From JAIVJZ01 sp036386515 (GTDB lineage Bacteria; Acidobacteriota; Blastocatellia; Pyrinomonadales; Pyrinomonadaceae): a DNA stretch of 64,000 nucleotides. The stretch spans positions 1 to 64,000 of the forward strand of contig DASVVO010000052.1 of the NCBI GenBank assembly GCA_036386515.1, written 5' to 3'. The position numbers and the translations under genes are program-made. Below are positions 45,707 to 54,981 of this stretch, piece by piece. The notes below the pieces were generated by a model that was not told the DNA's origin, did no database searches, and saw only the letters and a program-made list of their open reading frames with translations. Position 1 is the stretch's first letter, and every line of letters starts with the position of its first letter.

Positions 45707-46080
45707 TCAGGCGTCTGTGCCGCTTCGGCGCGAAGCACTTTGAGCACCGTGTTGATGCTGACCGATACGACTCTGGTGGTGTCACGCGCGCCACTGCCGT
45801 TCAAAGTCATCGGCACGATCAGGCGACGCCCTCTAACCGGCAGTCTTGCTAGAAGCTATCTCAAAAATACGAAGCCTTTGACGCGCCCTAGAAAATGCTC
45901 AATGAAACTGCGCTTCTGATTCGGTCAGAATGATTTTTGAGATAGCTTCTGGTGATAGCCGCGGATGAACTGACGGCGGCAGGCACGACACAGGTACTTT
46001 TGTTTTCGATTGCGAATTGCGCCATTCTTAACGACGTTCAGCGATGAACAACTCGGACAGGTTATTTCTGCAAAGCACAC
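45649..46080 (-). pseudogene. Decayed IS1-family transposase (InsA-type), interrupted by a MITE
   Basis: Reading leftward from a possible GTG at 46080, the frame gives ITCPSCSSLNVVKNGAI, then KYLCRACRRQFIRGYH, an IS1 InsA zinc ribbon (two CxxC pairs). After a 100-bp insertion (45851-45950) it continues as RRLIVPMTLNGSGARDTTRV and VSVSINTVLKVLRAEAA, the InsA HTH, before stopping at 45649. The catalytic InsB part is absent. Both the insertion and the truncation make it non-functional. Confidence 0.75.
45851..45950. mobile_element. 100-bp MITE-like element with 18-bp perfect terminal inverted repeats
   Basis: Ends 45851-45868 and 45933-45950 are exact inverse copies (AGAAGCTATCTCAAAAAT). The interior is non-coding. 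It splits the IS1 remnant, so it inserted later. No clear target-site duplication is seen. Confidence 0.8.
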
Positions 46081-46271
46081 ACTTCACAGAGTAGCCTGTG
46101 CGAGACCACATCATAAATTCTCAATCACCACCCTTTCTTTTTCTTCGCGGAAAGAAATCCTCGCTTCGGGAGACGCCTGTTTTGATTTAATTATGGGTGG
46201 ATGTAAGGATCGAGGGTGGCGGGAGGCAAGGGGTCTCGGAGAGTTTGGGGCGGGCGATGATTTTTAGTTCA

Positions 46272-46301
46272 TTGAACGTGTGGAAGGTTTTTCTGTATAA
46301 T
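46272..46301 (+). promoter_or_regulatory. Promoter of the 51-aa protein, giving a leaderless mRNA
   Basis: TTGAAC at 46272-46277 and TATAAT at 46296-46301 (spacing 18). The ATG at 46310 is only 8 nt past the -10 box, so transcription would begin at or within 1-2 nt of the start codon. Confidence 0.7.
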
Positions 46302-46309
46302 CCTTCATT

Positions 46310-46465
46310 ATGAACAAGCGCGCTAAAAAGCGATTGAAAGAAGCAATTCAGAAGGACATCGCCGAACGCACGGATAAGCGTCAGGAACAACCTTTCTCCA
46401 CTCCGGCGAAGAAGGTGCCGGAGAGCCGGGGTTTTACGGCCAAGCCGGAAAAGAAGCGGGGTTAG
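46310..46465 (+). CDS. Small basic protein of 51 aa
   Basis: Encodes a Lys/Arg-rich 51-residue protein (MNKRAKKRLKEAIQKDIAER, then a Pro/Ser/Lys tail ending KPEKKRG). A consensus promoter positioned for leaderless translation supports it. No known family. Could bind nucleic acid or the ribosome; not testable here. Confidence 0.55.
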   Translation: MNKRAKKRLKEAIQKDIAERTDKRQEQPFSTPAKKVPESRGFTAKPEKKRG

Positions 46466-46522
46466 TTTGCGGTCGTTAATTCAAGCGGGTAAACCAGCCG
46501 GAATTGTAGCTTAGGAGCAACA

Positions 46523-46768
46523 ATGTATATCTACACCGTACAGGCAATGCCGGGACAGAAGGCAAAGTTTGATGGCGACCCATCAATCAAGTACCAGGTT
46601 AAAAGGCAGAACACCTCTTTGAAAACCGGCCAAAAGGGGCGCAGCGAGATCATTAGAACCAACCTGGATTACGACGCTGCCGTGGCGGTGATTAAAATCT
46701 TCAACGATAAGGAAGGCGAGTCGCAGGTGAGAAAGGGCGAGGCGGCGGCGCGGGAAGATGCCGTGTAG
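46523..46768 (+). CDS. Small hypothetical protein
   Basis: 81 aa from ATG 46523, with TAGGAGCAAC upstream. Begins MYIYTVQAMPGQKAKFDGDP and contains SEIIRTNLDYDAAVAVIKIFN, looking like a small alpha/beta fold with a charged C-terminus. I do not recognise it. A terminator follows at 46809, so with the 51-aa gene it may form a two-gene unit. Confidence 0.55.
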   Translation: MYIYTVQAMPGQKAKFDGDPSIKYQVKRQNTSLKTGQKGRSEIIRTNLDYDAAVAVIKIFNDKEGESQVRKGEAAAREDAV

Positions 46769-46808
46769 CAGCACAGCCGGCGCGGAGCAGGAGTCCGGGT
46801 AAGAGAAA

Positions 46809-46853
46809 GGTGGGGCGAGAAGGAGAGTGGTTGACTCTCTCTCTCGCCCCACC
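46809..46853. terminator. Bidirectional hairpin between convergent genes
   Basis: 20-nt arms (46809-46828 with 46834-46853) with two mismatches and a 5-nt loop, between the 81-aa gene and the S74 protein gene. Confidence 0.7.
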
Positions 46854-46907
46854 TTCGCGTGTGGACGTTAAGTTCAGACGCGGGTCGAAGCCCGGCGGCG
46901 CGAGGCG

Positions 46908-49721
46908 TTAGCGGCGACGGCGCGCGGTGGTGGTGGTCGTCGTCGTGCGCGGCTGAGATGCGCGCTCGCGCTGCATGCTCTGTTCAAGGGCGGCGAGGCG
47001 TTGCTCCATGCCGGCGTTGGCGGCGCGGAGGGTTTGCACTTCGCTGCGCAGTTGCTCGACTTCGACGGTGCGCTGTTGGAGTTGCGCGGTGCGTTGGTCG
47101 AGAGCCTTGACGGCCGCGAGGCTGACGCCCGCGAGGTCTTGGACGCCGATGGAGGTGTTGCCCGTGCCGAGTCCGAACTCTTGATAGAAGTCTTCGGCCA
47201 TCGGCCCCATGTGGCGCACCGCGTTGCCCTCGGCGGTGTAGTTCCAGGTGCTCACAGGGATTTTGCGCAGCCGCGAGAGCACGTCCTCGCCGCTCGTGAG
47301 TTTGAAGTTCTCTTTGGTCGTGCGGCTCGAAGTGCAGTTGAAGACGCCGGAACCGGCGGGCAGGTTGCAGCCCGTGGTGCCGCCGAGGTTGGTGCGGAAG
47401 CGGAAGCCGCCGGTGGCGCGCGCCGCAAACTCGTTGTTGGCCGTGTTGCGGAAGGTGTCGGCGGAGGCTGTGGCCGAGCCGTCGCTCCAGATGAAGGTGC
47501 CGGCGAAGCCGTTGTTCGTGGCGAACTTGCCCATGGCGGTCGTGTGATCCTGGTCGGCCGTCACGTTGTAACCGAGGGCGACGGCCGCGAGACCGCGAAT
47601 GTTGAAGGTGTCAGGGTCGCACTTGCCGTTGATGAGCGGGCCGCCGGACTGCGCTTTGTTGCCGAAGGCGACGCCGTAGGTGTCGCAGACGCGGTTGCCT
47701 GCGCCCGCCGAGAACCCGGCCGCACCCTTCACTTCGTTGCCGCTGCCGAAGACGATGCTCGACGTGCTGCGGGCGAAGTTCGTGTCGCCGAAGGCGAAGG
47801 CGTAGAGACCTTCGGCCGTCGAGTTCGAGCCGCCCGCCCACGAGAAGAAGCCCACGGTCGCGTCGTCCCATTCGTTGTCGGCGTAGCCGGAGCGGAACGC
47901 GCCCTTGTAGCTGTCCCAAGAAGTGCGGTAGCCCTTGCCCTGCATCGGGGAGACGCCGATGCCGAGGTTGCCGGTGGCGACGAAGCTGCCGTTCTGGAAG
48001 ACCTTGAACCACGCGGGCGTGTGGCCGCCGGGGCCGGAGCAGCAGGTGGAGCCGCCGCGCAGGTTGATCATGGGCGCGGTGCCGTTGGCGTCGCCGACCG
48101 AGAGTTGTTCCGCGCCGGGGGTGAACTTTACGAAGTTCGAGTCGGCGTAAACCTTGTTGACGGCGTCGCCCGCGTTGACGGGGTTGCCGACGTTGGTGAC
48201 GAGCGCGTTGTTGGCGGACAGGCCGACGCTGAAGATGTTCGCCCCCGTCCAGCTATTCGCACCGTTCACGCGGGCGAGGTTGGCGGGCAGGCGTGTGTCG
48301 TTGATCGTGCCGGTCGTCGCCGGGTCGTTGATGGCGGCAACGATGCTCGTGCCGGAAGGCGTGCTGCCGCCGCCCGCGCTCGCCGTGGTCATTTTCGAGC
48401 CGTCGGGGAAGATGATGCCGTTGGTCGCGCCCGTCAACTTGATGTTGCCGACGACTTCCAACTTCTGCGCCGGGTTGGTCGTGCCGATGCCGAGGTTGCC
48501 GGTCGAATTCTGAATCCGCATGCGCTCCGACCACGCCGCGCCATTGTAGGTGGAGAAGATAAAGTCGTCCGAGAGCGTGATGACGCCGGGGTTCGACATA
48601 CCGAAAGCGACCGCGCGGCTCGGCGTGTTGTCTTTCCAGAATTCAAAGAACAACTTGGTGACGCCCGACTCGGTGCCGGCATGAAGCCGCGCGCGACCGC
48701 TGTTCGCCGCGCTGTCTCTGAATTGGAGGACGGGCTGCGCCTTGCCGGTTTCTTCCACGAGGTCGAGTTTGACGGCCGGGGTGTTGGTGCCGATGCCGAG
48801 TTTGCCGTTGAGTTCCGAGATGATCGAATCGCCGAGGACGGCGTTCGTCCCGTCAGTCCATTTGGGGAGTTTGCCGGTGGTGCCCGAACCGGCGGCGGCC
48901 GCGCTGGTCGTGATGTCTCCGTTCGGCGCCGTGGCGGCGTTGATGCGGAGCGCATCGCGTCCGGCGGCCGAGGTCAGCACCGTGCCGTCGTCGAAGCGGA
49001 TGCCGCCGCGCGCGCGAATCGTGCCCGCCACGTCGAGCGTCGCTTCGGGCTTGTCCGTGCCGATGCCGACGCGCCCTTCGGGAGTGATACGCATCTGCTC
49101 ACGGTCGAGGCCGGAGAAGATGTCGCCGGTGCGCAGGCTGAGTCCGCCCGTGGTGCTGGTGACGCGCCCGTCCTGCCCGTCGTGCGCCGCCACGGTCAAA
49201 GCGCGCTGCTTCCCTTCGCGCAGGATCGTCAGCCCGTTGTCCGCCGCCACGCTTTTCTGCTCACGCCTGCTCGACGCCGCCGCCGCTCTCTGGACATCGG
49301 ACAATTCCTGCTCGCGCGCACGCTGCACGGTCGCTTGCCCCGCTTGCAGCGAGAGCGTGCCGATGCGCTGACTGGCGCGACCCTGCAAATCTTTGGCCGT
49401 CAACACGCACAGGTAGGAGCCGTCGCCCACGCCCTGCGGCGCGTCCGAGGGTTGCCAATCGAGCACGCTGCCCTGCCGCGCGCCGGAGTCGAAGACGCGC
49501 TCGCCGTTCGCGGCGTAGAGTTCGAGCCGCAACTGCGCGGTCTCGGCGGGAGCCGCGAAACGGACGCCGCCGCCCGTGGCCGAGGCGGTTACGGCGGCGG
49601 GCGTGGCGGCCTGCGCGCTCTGCGGCTGCGATGGTGCGGGCGCATCGGTCTGCGCCAAAACGTTGGTGGTAAACAGGCTCAAGGCCAGGGTGATGAAGAA
49701 TAATTTACGACGGATAAACAT
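46908..49721 (-). CDS. Large exported protein with YadA-like head repeats and C-terminal S74 chaperone domain
   Basis: 937 aa; signal peptide LFFITLALSLFTTNVLAQ. After an N-terminal beta domain come repeats typical of phage fibre/autotransporter-like proteins (GRVGIGTDKPEATLDVAGTI, GNLGIGTTNPAQKLEVVGNI) and YadA-head-like segments (VALGYNVTADQDHTTAMGKF). The peptidase S74 domain starts near 798, with the Ser/Lys of SSRTTKENF as the expected dyad. A coiled coil (about 870-920) follows. S74 domains trimerise the fibre and cleave themselves off. A cell-surface adhesive or structural trimer is likely. Confidence 0.85.
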   Translation of the reverse strand: MFIRRKLFFITLALSLFTTNVLAQTDAPAPSQPQSAQAATPAAVTASATGGGVRFAAPAETAQLRLELYAANGERVFDSGARQGSVLDWQPSDAPQGVGDGSYLCVLTAKDLQGRASQRIGTLSLQAGQATVQRAREQELSDVQRAAAASSRREQKSVAADNGLTILREGKQRALTVAAHDGQDGRVTSTTGGLSLRTGDIFSGLDREQMRITPEGRVGIGTDKPEATLDVAGTIRARGGIRFDDGTVLTSAAGRDALRINAATAPNGDITTSAAAAGSGTTGKLPKWTDGTNAVLGDSIISELNGKLGIGTNTPAVKLDLVEETGKAQPVLQFRDSAANSGRARLHAGTESGVTKLFFEFWKDNTPSRAVAFGMSNPGVITLSDDFIFSTYNGAAWSERMRIQNSTGNLGIGTTNPAQKLEVVGNIKLTGATNGIIFPDGSKMTTASAGGGSTPSGTSIVAAINDPATTGTINDTRLPANLARVNGANSWTGANIFSVGLSANNALVTNVGNPVNAGDAVNKVYADSNFVKFTPGAEQLSVGDANGTAPMINLRGGSTCCSGPGGHTPAWFKVFQNGSFVATGNLGIGVSPMQGKGYRTSWDSYKGAFRSGYADNEWDDATVGFFSWAGGSNSTAEGLYAFAFGDTNFARSTSSIVFGSGNEVKGAAGFSAGAGNRVCDTYGVAFGNKAQSGGPLINGKCDPDTFNIRGLAAVALGYNVTADQDHTTAMGKFATNNGFAGTFIWSDGSATASADTFRNTANNEFAARATGGFRFRTNLGGTTGCNLPAGSGVFNCTSSRTTKENFKLTSGEDVLSRLRKIPVSTWNYTAEGNAVRHMGPMAEDFYQEFGLGTGNTSIGVQDLAGVSLAAVKALDQRTAQLQQRTVEVEQLRSEVQTLRAANAGMEQRLAALEQSMQRERASQPRTTTTTTTARRRR

Positions 49722-49902
49722 AAGACCCCTCTTCTTCTGCTGCTGCCGGATAATTTATTGCGCCGAATCGAACAGGCTGCCCGGCGCGCGCTTTAAATGC
49801 CCTTCATTGACTAACGCGTAAAGTTTCGGCGGGAGGGATCAGTTTTTGTGTGAGTCGAGGCGGATGGGATGCGGGGCGCGTCGGGGAAGACGAAGCGGGA
49901 CA

Positions 49903-49962
49903 AAAAGCGGTGGGCGGCGGCCGAACGGAAGATATCCCGCTCGGCCGCCGCCCACCGCTTTT
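49903..49962 (-). terminator. Strong terminator for the Ig-like/PxKF gene
   Basis: 22-bp perfect stem (49903-49924 with 49941-49962), 16-nt loop. Read on the minus strand it ends in CTTTTTG, so it terminates the gene ending at 49984. Confidence 0.85.
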
Positions 49963-49983
49963 ATACCGCTATCGCGCCGGTTC

Positions 49984-52815
49984 TTACTTGAACTTGAAGT
50001 TCGCGCGATGTTGCGTGCCGTCATTGAGGATGACGACCAACTGACGACACGTTCCCTCCCACGCCTTCAGCGTTTTCCAGTTGTAATGATACCGATCGCT
50101 TCCGGCATCATAGGTCAAGCTGCTCGCGCTCGGCGTGTCGATCTCCGTGAGGTCAACCGCCGGGTCGCTTGAGTTGCACGCGACGACGCCGGAGGCCGGG
50201 GAGTCCGCGGCGAAAATGTTCAGCCCCTTGTTACCGCTGAGGCTGAACTTGATGGGGATCGTGCTCCCCGCTTTGACCGTGTTGAAGACGGGCAGGTTGG
50301 AGATGGGCGAGAAGAATCCCGTGAACACGTAATGCACGGTCACGTTGAAGCTGCACGAACTCGTGTTGCCAGACTGATCCGTGGCCGTCGCGTTGACGAT
50401 GGTCGTGCCGACGGGGAAGCTCGCGCCGGAGGCGTGCGACGTGGCGACGCCCGCAGTACCGCAACTATCGGTTGCCGTGGGGTTGAAACTCACCGGCACG
50501 GACGTGGCCGCGGAGTTGGCGGGCAGGTTGACGACGATGTTCGCCGGGCAGGAGATGACCGGAGCGATCGTGTCCACCACGTTCACCGTGCGGGTCGCCG
50601 TGCGGCTGTTCGCGCCGTCGGTGGCCGTGTAGGTGATCGTGTACGCGCCCGGCGTGTTCACGTCCACGCTGCCCGAAACGCTGACGGGAACGCTGCCGCC
50701 GCAGGCGTCGTAGGCCGTCGCGCCCGCATCGGTATAACTCGTGTGACATTCGACGATGGCCGGTTGATTGCCGTTGATGGTGATGGCCGGGGCGGTCGTG
50801 TCCACCACGTTGACGGTGCGCTGCGCCGTGGCGACGTTGCCGGAGGCGTCGCTCACCGTGTAGTTGAGCGTATAGGAGCCGACGGTGTTCGGGTCAACCG
50901 TGCCGGAGACCTGCACCGCCGAGTCGAGGTCGCCCGCGCAAGTGTCGGTCGCGGTTGCGCCGGGGTCTGTAAACGCGCCGTGGCATTCGGCCGTCGAGAC
51001 GTTCCCGCCGGTCAGCGTGATGGTCGGGGCGGTCGTGTCCACGACGTGGATCGTGCGCGTGATCGACCCGACGAGATCGTCGGAATCATTATCGGGCGTG
51101 CCGTGGTTGTCGGTGGCTGTGTAAGTGATCGTGTACGTGCCGACCCTATCCGGGTCAAGCGTGCCGGAGACCTGAATTTGAGAGGTGAGATCGCCCTTGC
51201 AGGCATCGTTGGCCGTCGCGCCCGGATCGGTGAACCCGGTGTGACACTCGACGATCATTTCCTGAGTTTCGACTTCATCCGTCTGCGGTTGGTCGCCGTT
51301 CAGCGTGACGGTCGGCGGCGAGTCGTCTACGACGTTGACGGTGCGGGTGGCGTTGACGGTGTTCGTGCCATCCGTGGCCGTGTAGGTGATGGTGTACGTG
51401 CCGGGACTGTTCGGGTCTACCGTGGTCGCCGCCGTGGGGATGATGCCCGGCCGGTTGGTCGTCGCACCGGGGTCGGCGAACGGCGGGGTGGCGTTGCACT
51501 CGACCCGCAACGGGTTCGCGCCGATGAGATTGATCGTGAAGGCGCGCGTATCGCTGACCGTCACCGGGAAGATGGCGGAATCGCCCGAGGCGGCGGTGCA
51601 GGTGACGAGGGTCGTGCCGGCCGGGAAGAGTGAACCCGAAGGCACATCGCATTGCACGGGCGAGCAGGAATCGCCCTCGGCATCCACCGCGTAGGTGACA
51701 AACGCGCCGTACAAAGTTTCCGCAGGGTCGTTCGGGTCGGGAATCTCGGAGCCGCTGACGCTGATCGGCGCAGGGGGCGTGAGCGTGCAGGTCTGAGTCT
51801 CGCCGGAAGTTTGCGAGACGGTGAAAGCGACCGTATCGGAGTTGCTCGGCAGGCGCGGGTCTTGGGTGGCGGCCGTGACCGTGGCCTCCGCTATGGCGTC
51901 CGCGCCGCCCCTCGCCGTCACGTTGTAAGTGGCGAAGAATAAGGCATGTTCGCCGCGCGGCAGAGTGGCGAGCGCGCACTCGCCGCCCGCGCCGCAGTCG
52001 CCGCCCACCGCCGCACTGAAACTCTGGAGCGACAGGCCGGACAGGGAGAGCGCGGAGACTTGAACGTTCGTCGCGGCGTCAGGCCCGGCGTTGTAGACGG
52101 ACACCTTGACCGTCACGTTCGCGCCGGAATCGACGACTCGATCGCCGCCGCTCACCGCGATTTGGAGATCGGCGCGCGGGTTGGCCGGTTCATGCACGTC
52201 GAAGGAGACGGTCGCGCTGCGCGAGCCGTCGGCCGTCCGCAAGTCAACCCGCCACGTTCCGCGATTGTCCACGGTGTTGCCGTCGATGAGCGATGTCGGC
52301 GTGCCGGGGAGCGTGAACACGTTGGTCTGCTCGCTGGCGGTGAAGGAGGCCGTGGCGAGAACATGGTTGTTGGGGTCGATCCAGGTCAGGCGATGGAAGA
52401 AGAAGAAACTGGACGGGATCACGGTGCGCGCGCAGACCGTCTCGCCGAGATTGAAGTCTCTCTTCGGAGTCGCGCAATCGTCGGCGTAAGTGTTCAGGGT
52501 ATCGACCGGAAACAGTTGGAACCAGACGGGCGCGATGAGCCATGAGCGCGCGCCGGGGTTTGCCTCCGGCCGTAACGCGACGGGCGGCCGACCGACAACC
52601 GCGCTCGCCTTGTCGGCGGGCGACGCGGCCGACGCCGACACGGGGGACAACCCGGCGTAGCAGACGGCGACGGTAATGATGGCGAAGAGGGCGAGCAACG
52701 CCGCAGCGCGCCGCGCCGTTGTCGCACCGTACAGGGGGGAACGGCGCGTGGCTGCGAAAGTTGGGTTGTATTTAAGTTTGGAAAGCGGATTCGTGACAAA
52801 GGGGGGATGAGACAT
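49984..52815 (-). CDS. Large exported Ig-like/HYR protein with C-terminal PxKF domain
   Basis: 943 aa from ATG 52815, 8 nt after AAGGAG. Signal peptide AALLALFAIITVAVCYAGL. Then a DUF11/CARDB-type module (NVTVKVSVYNAGPDAATNVQV), four or five DUF5011-like Ig repeats (FTDPGATANDACKGDL, GTYTITYTATDGTNTV, RTVNVVD), one HYR-type domain (VISCPANIVVNLPANSA) and the PxKF end (TVKAGSTIPIKFSLSGNKG). Paired Cys per repeat suggest disulfides. Likely secreted or surface-exposed; possibly in adhesion or carbohydrate contact. Confidence 0.85.
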   Translation of the reverse strand: MSHPPFVTNPLSKLKYNPTFAATRRSPLYGATTARRAAALLALFAIITVAVCYAGLSPVSASAASPADKASAVVGRPPVALRPEANPGARSWLIAPVWFQLFPVDTLNTYADDCATPKRDFNLGETVCARTVIPSSFFFFHRLTWIDPNNHVLATASFTASEQTNVFTLPGTPTSLIDGNTVDNRGTWRVDLRTADGSRSATVSFDVHEPANPRADLQIAVSGGDRVVDSGANVTVKVSVYNAGPDAATNVQVSALSLSGLSLQSFSAAVGGDCGAGGECALATLPRGEHALFFATYNVTARGGADAIAEATVTAATQDPRLPSNSDTVAFTVSQTSGETQTCTLTPPAPISVSGSEIPDPNDPAETLYGAFVTYAVDAEGDSCSPVQCDVPSGSLFPAGTTLVTCTAASGDSAIFPVTVSDTRAFTINLIGANPLRVECNATPPFADPGATTNRPGIIPTAATTVDPNSPGTYTITYTATDGTNTVNATRTVNVVDDSPPTVTLNGDQPQTDEVETQEMIVECHTGFTDPGATANDACKGDLTSQIQVSGTLDPDRVGTYTITYTATDNHGTPDNDSDDLVGSITRTIHVVDTTAPTITLTGGNVSTAECHGAFTDPGATATDTCAGDLDSAVQVSGTVDPNTVGSYTLNYTVSDASGNVATAQRTVNVVDTTAPAITINGNQPAIVECHTSYTDAGATAYDACGGSVPVSVSGSVDVNTPGAYTITYTATDGANSRTATRTVNVVDTIAPVISCPANIVVNLPANSAATSVPVSFNPTATDSCGTAGVATSHASGASFPVGTTIVNATATDQSGNTSSCSFNVTVHYVFTGFFSPISNLPVFNTVKAGSTIPIKFSLSGNKGLNIFAADSPASGVVACNSSDPAVDLTEIDTPSASSLTYDAGSDRYHYNWKTLKAWEGTCRQLVVILNDGTQHRANFKFK

Positions 52816-53217
52816 AAGGGGGTTCTCCTTCAAGAGGTGTGTTATCGCTCGGCTCAGAGGCCTACCAGGACGGGGAATTCAGATTACGAAACGGAAGATA
52901 AGGCGGCCAAGACTTGTCCGTTTCCATGTGCGGGGTGTTAGCGCAGCCCTCGCTGCTCGTTGAAATGCAGCGCGCATGCTATGCGAATCGGCGGGTCTAG
53001 TCAAGCCCGCACGCGCCGGGAGCGCGTGCGGGCGGGCGGAGGGGGGCGAAGGCGGGACGGGCGATTAAAGTCGCAATCTCGCGGCAACGCCCGCCGGTTT
53101 AAACGCGGCGGGCGCAAGCGAGAAAGCGTCGGGACGCTGGACGAACGTTCGAGAGTTCCGCGCGGCGGGCGCGGGCGTGAGCGTCGTCGCCCTCACGCCC
53201 GCCTTTGCCGGTGCGCG
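52816..53217. other. Gene-free interval upstream of the Ig-like gene
   Basis: About 400 bp. GC-rich, with inverted repeats including one at 53163-53206 (GGCGGGCG... with ...CGCCCGCC) that likely terminates the desaturase gene. I see no coding frame with a ribosome site. Confidence 0.5.
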
Positions 53218-54075
53218 CTATGCGCCGATGCGCGGCGGGCGGACGACGTTTGAGATGATTCGCAGGCGCGCCAGCAAGCGGATCACGTAGCCGGAAAAAT
53301 CCACTTGATACCAACGCCAGCCGTGCATGGCGGCGGCGGGGCGGGCGTGATGATTGTTGTGCCAGCCTTCGCCGAGCGTGAGCAGGCCGAGCCACCACAC
53401 GTTACGGCTTTCGTCGCGCGTCGCGTTGGGACGCGTGCCCCAGACGTGACAGACGCTGTTGATGCACCAAGTAAAATGCCAGAGGGCGAGCGTTCGCAGC
53501 ACCGTGCCCCAGAGCACGCCGCGCCACCCGGCGACCGCGTAACAAAAGAGCGCGGTCAGAAACCACGGCAACGTGAAGAGCACGCCGCGGTCTAACACGC
53601 GCACCCAGGGGTCTGTGCCGGACACGTCCGGCACAAGCTCGCGGTAGTCGCTTCCCTCTTCCGCGTCCACGCACATGATCCAACCCATGTGCGCGTGGAA
53701 GAAGCCCTTGAGCGGCGAATGCGGATCGCCCTGCTTATCGGTCAACTGGTGATGACGCCGGTGAATGCGCGTCCAGCGCGCGGGGCCGCCCTGCAAGGCC
53801 GCCGCGCCCGTCCAGATGAGCAGGCGGCGCAGCCATCGCGGCGCGACGAAGCCGCGATGCGCGAGCAGCCGGTGATAGCCGATGCCGATGGCGAAGGTGG
53901 TGGCGAGATACAGGCCGAAGAAGAGGGCGAGGTCAATTGCGCGCGGCGCGAACCACAGGCAGAGCAGCCCGCAGGCGTGTAGACCGAGGACGAGAAAACT
54001 TTGAATCCATTGAATGCGCGACAGCAGGGAGAGTGGCTGTTCGAGTGCGAGAGTGTCGGTTCGTTCTTTGAGCAA
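53218..54075 (-). CDS. Fatty acyl desaturase (Delta-9 type, acyl-CoA/ACP/lipid)
   Basis: 285 aa from TTG 54075, supported by AGAAGG 8 nt upstream; the open frame runs further to 54441 but that stretch lies upstream of a -10-like element and has no desaturase similarity. Three His boxes HRLLAH, HRRHH and HNNHH with hydrophobic segments make a di-iron membrane desaturase. It introduces a cis double bond, keeping membranes fluid. Divergent from msrA, with shared upstream DNA. Confidence 0.88.
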   Translation of the reverse strand: MLKERTDTLALEQPLSLLSRIQWIQSFLVLGLHACGLLCLWFAPRAIDLALFFGLYLATTFAIGIGYHRLLAHRGFVAPRWLRRLLIWTGAAALQGGPARWTRIHRRHHQLTDKQGDPHSPLKGFFHAHMGWIMCVDAEEGSDYRELVPDVSGTDPWVRVLDRGVLFTLPWFLTALFCYAVAGWRGVLWGTVLRTLALWHFTWCINSVCHVWGTRPNATRDESRNVWWLGLLTLGEGWHNNHHARPAAAMHGWRWYQVDFSGYVIRLLARLRIISNVVRPPRIGA

Positions 54076-54308
54076 AAAAATTACCTTCTGTATATATAAT
54101 CCGCTGGTCTCACTTACTATACACAAACATGAATCGCCGGGGCTAACCGCCGCCCGCCAAATCTCGACGCGGCCTCGCCGTCGCTCCGCCCGAAACAGTT
54201 TCTCCGCCTTGCTTCGAGGGTGGCCTGAGCGCGCACACGCGCGTGAAGACTTCGCCACGCGAAATAACCTATCATGTACTCCATCATCGATATTATTTAA
54301 GGAGCATG

Positions 54309-54854
54309 ATGACGAATCACACAGAGGAAATTGCGACGCTCGCGGGCGGCTGCTTTTGGTGTCTGGAAGCGGTGTTTGCGGATTTGCGCGGCGTCGAGCG
54401 CGTGGTCTCCGGTTATGCGGGCGGGCACGTCGAGAATCCAACTTACCGCGCCGTCTGCGACGGGACGACCGGACACGCCGAGGTGGTGCAGATCACTTTC
54501 GACCCGCAGGCCGTCTCTTACCGGGAACTGCTCGAAGTCTTCTTCACCATCCACGACCCGACGACGCTCAACCGGCAAGGCGGCGACGTGGGCACGCACT
54601 ATCGTTCCGCCATCTTCTACCATTCGCCCGCGCAGCGAGACGCGGCCACCGAGGTCGTCATCGCGCTCGACGCGGCGCGCGTCTGGGACGCTCCCATCGT
54701 CACGGAGATTGTGCCCTTCGATGTTTTCTATCCCGCCGATAATTATCATCAGGAGTATTATCTGAACAACGCGAGCCAGCCCTATTGCCGCGCCGTCATC
54801 GCGCCGAAGGTCGCCAAGTTTCGGCAAAAGTTTCTGGAACAGTTGAAGCGATAG
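54309..54854 (+). CDS. msrA: Peptide methionine (S)-S-oxide reductase
   Basis: 181 aa from ATG 54309 (or 54306), after TAAGGAG. Catalytic motif GGCFWCLEAVF and the signatures GYAGGHVENPTY, GHAEVVQITFDP and FFTIHDPTTLNRQGGDVGTHYRS. Reduces methionine sulfoxide in damaged proteins with thioredoxin. A strong terminator follows at 54909. Confidence 0.96.
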   Translation: MTNHTEEIATLAGGCFWCLEAVFADLRGVERVVSGYAGGHVENPTYRAVCDGTTGHAEVVQITFDPQAVSYRELLEVFFTIHDPTTLNRQGGDVGTHYRSAIFYHSPAQRDAATEVVIALDAARVWDAPIVTEIVPFDVFYPADNYHQEYYLNNASQPYCRAVIAPKVAKFRQKFLEQLKR

Positions 54855-54908
54855 GCAACGGCGCGAACGGGGCGGCCGCGTCCCGCGCCGGGAACCGGGT
54901 TCAAGATA

Positions 54909-54944
54909 AAAGAGCCGGAGGGCGTGCGTGCCCTCCGGCTCTTT
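54909..54944. terminator. Terminator between msrA and the BON gene
   Basis: 15-bp perfect stem (54909-54923 with 54930-54944), 6-nt loop, A-rich before and CTTT after, so it can work for both convergent genes. Confidence 0.85.
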
Positions 54945-54981
54945 GGTCGCTCGCGTCGCGGCCGGTAAAAAGCCGCCGCGT

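Noticed and set aside
45558..45794. A 78-aa minus-strand open frame
   Set aside because: It is an out-of-frame reading of the IS1 remnant and HTH fragment; the other frames give the recognisable motifs.
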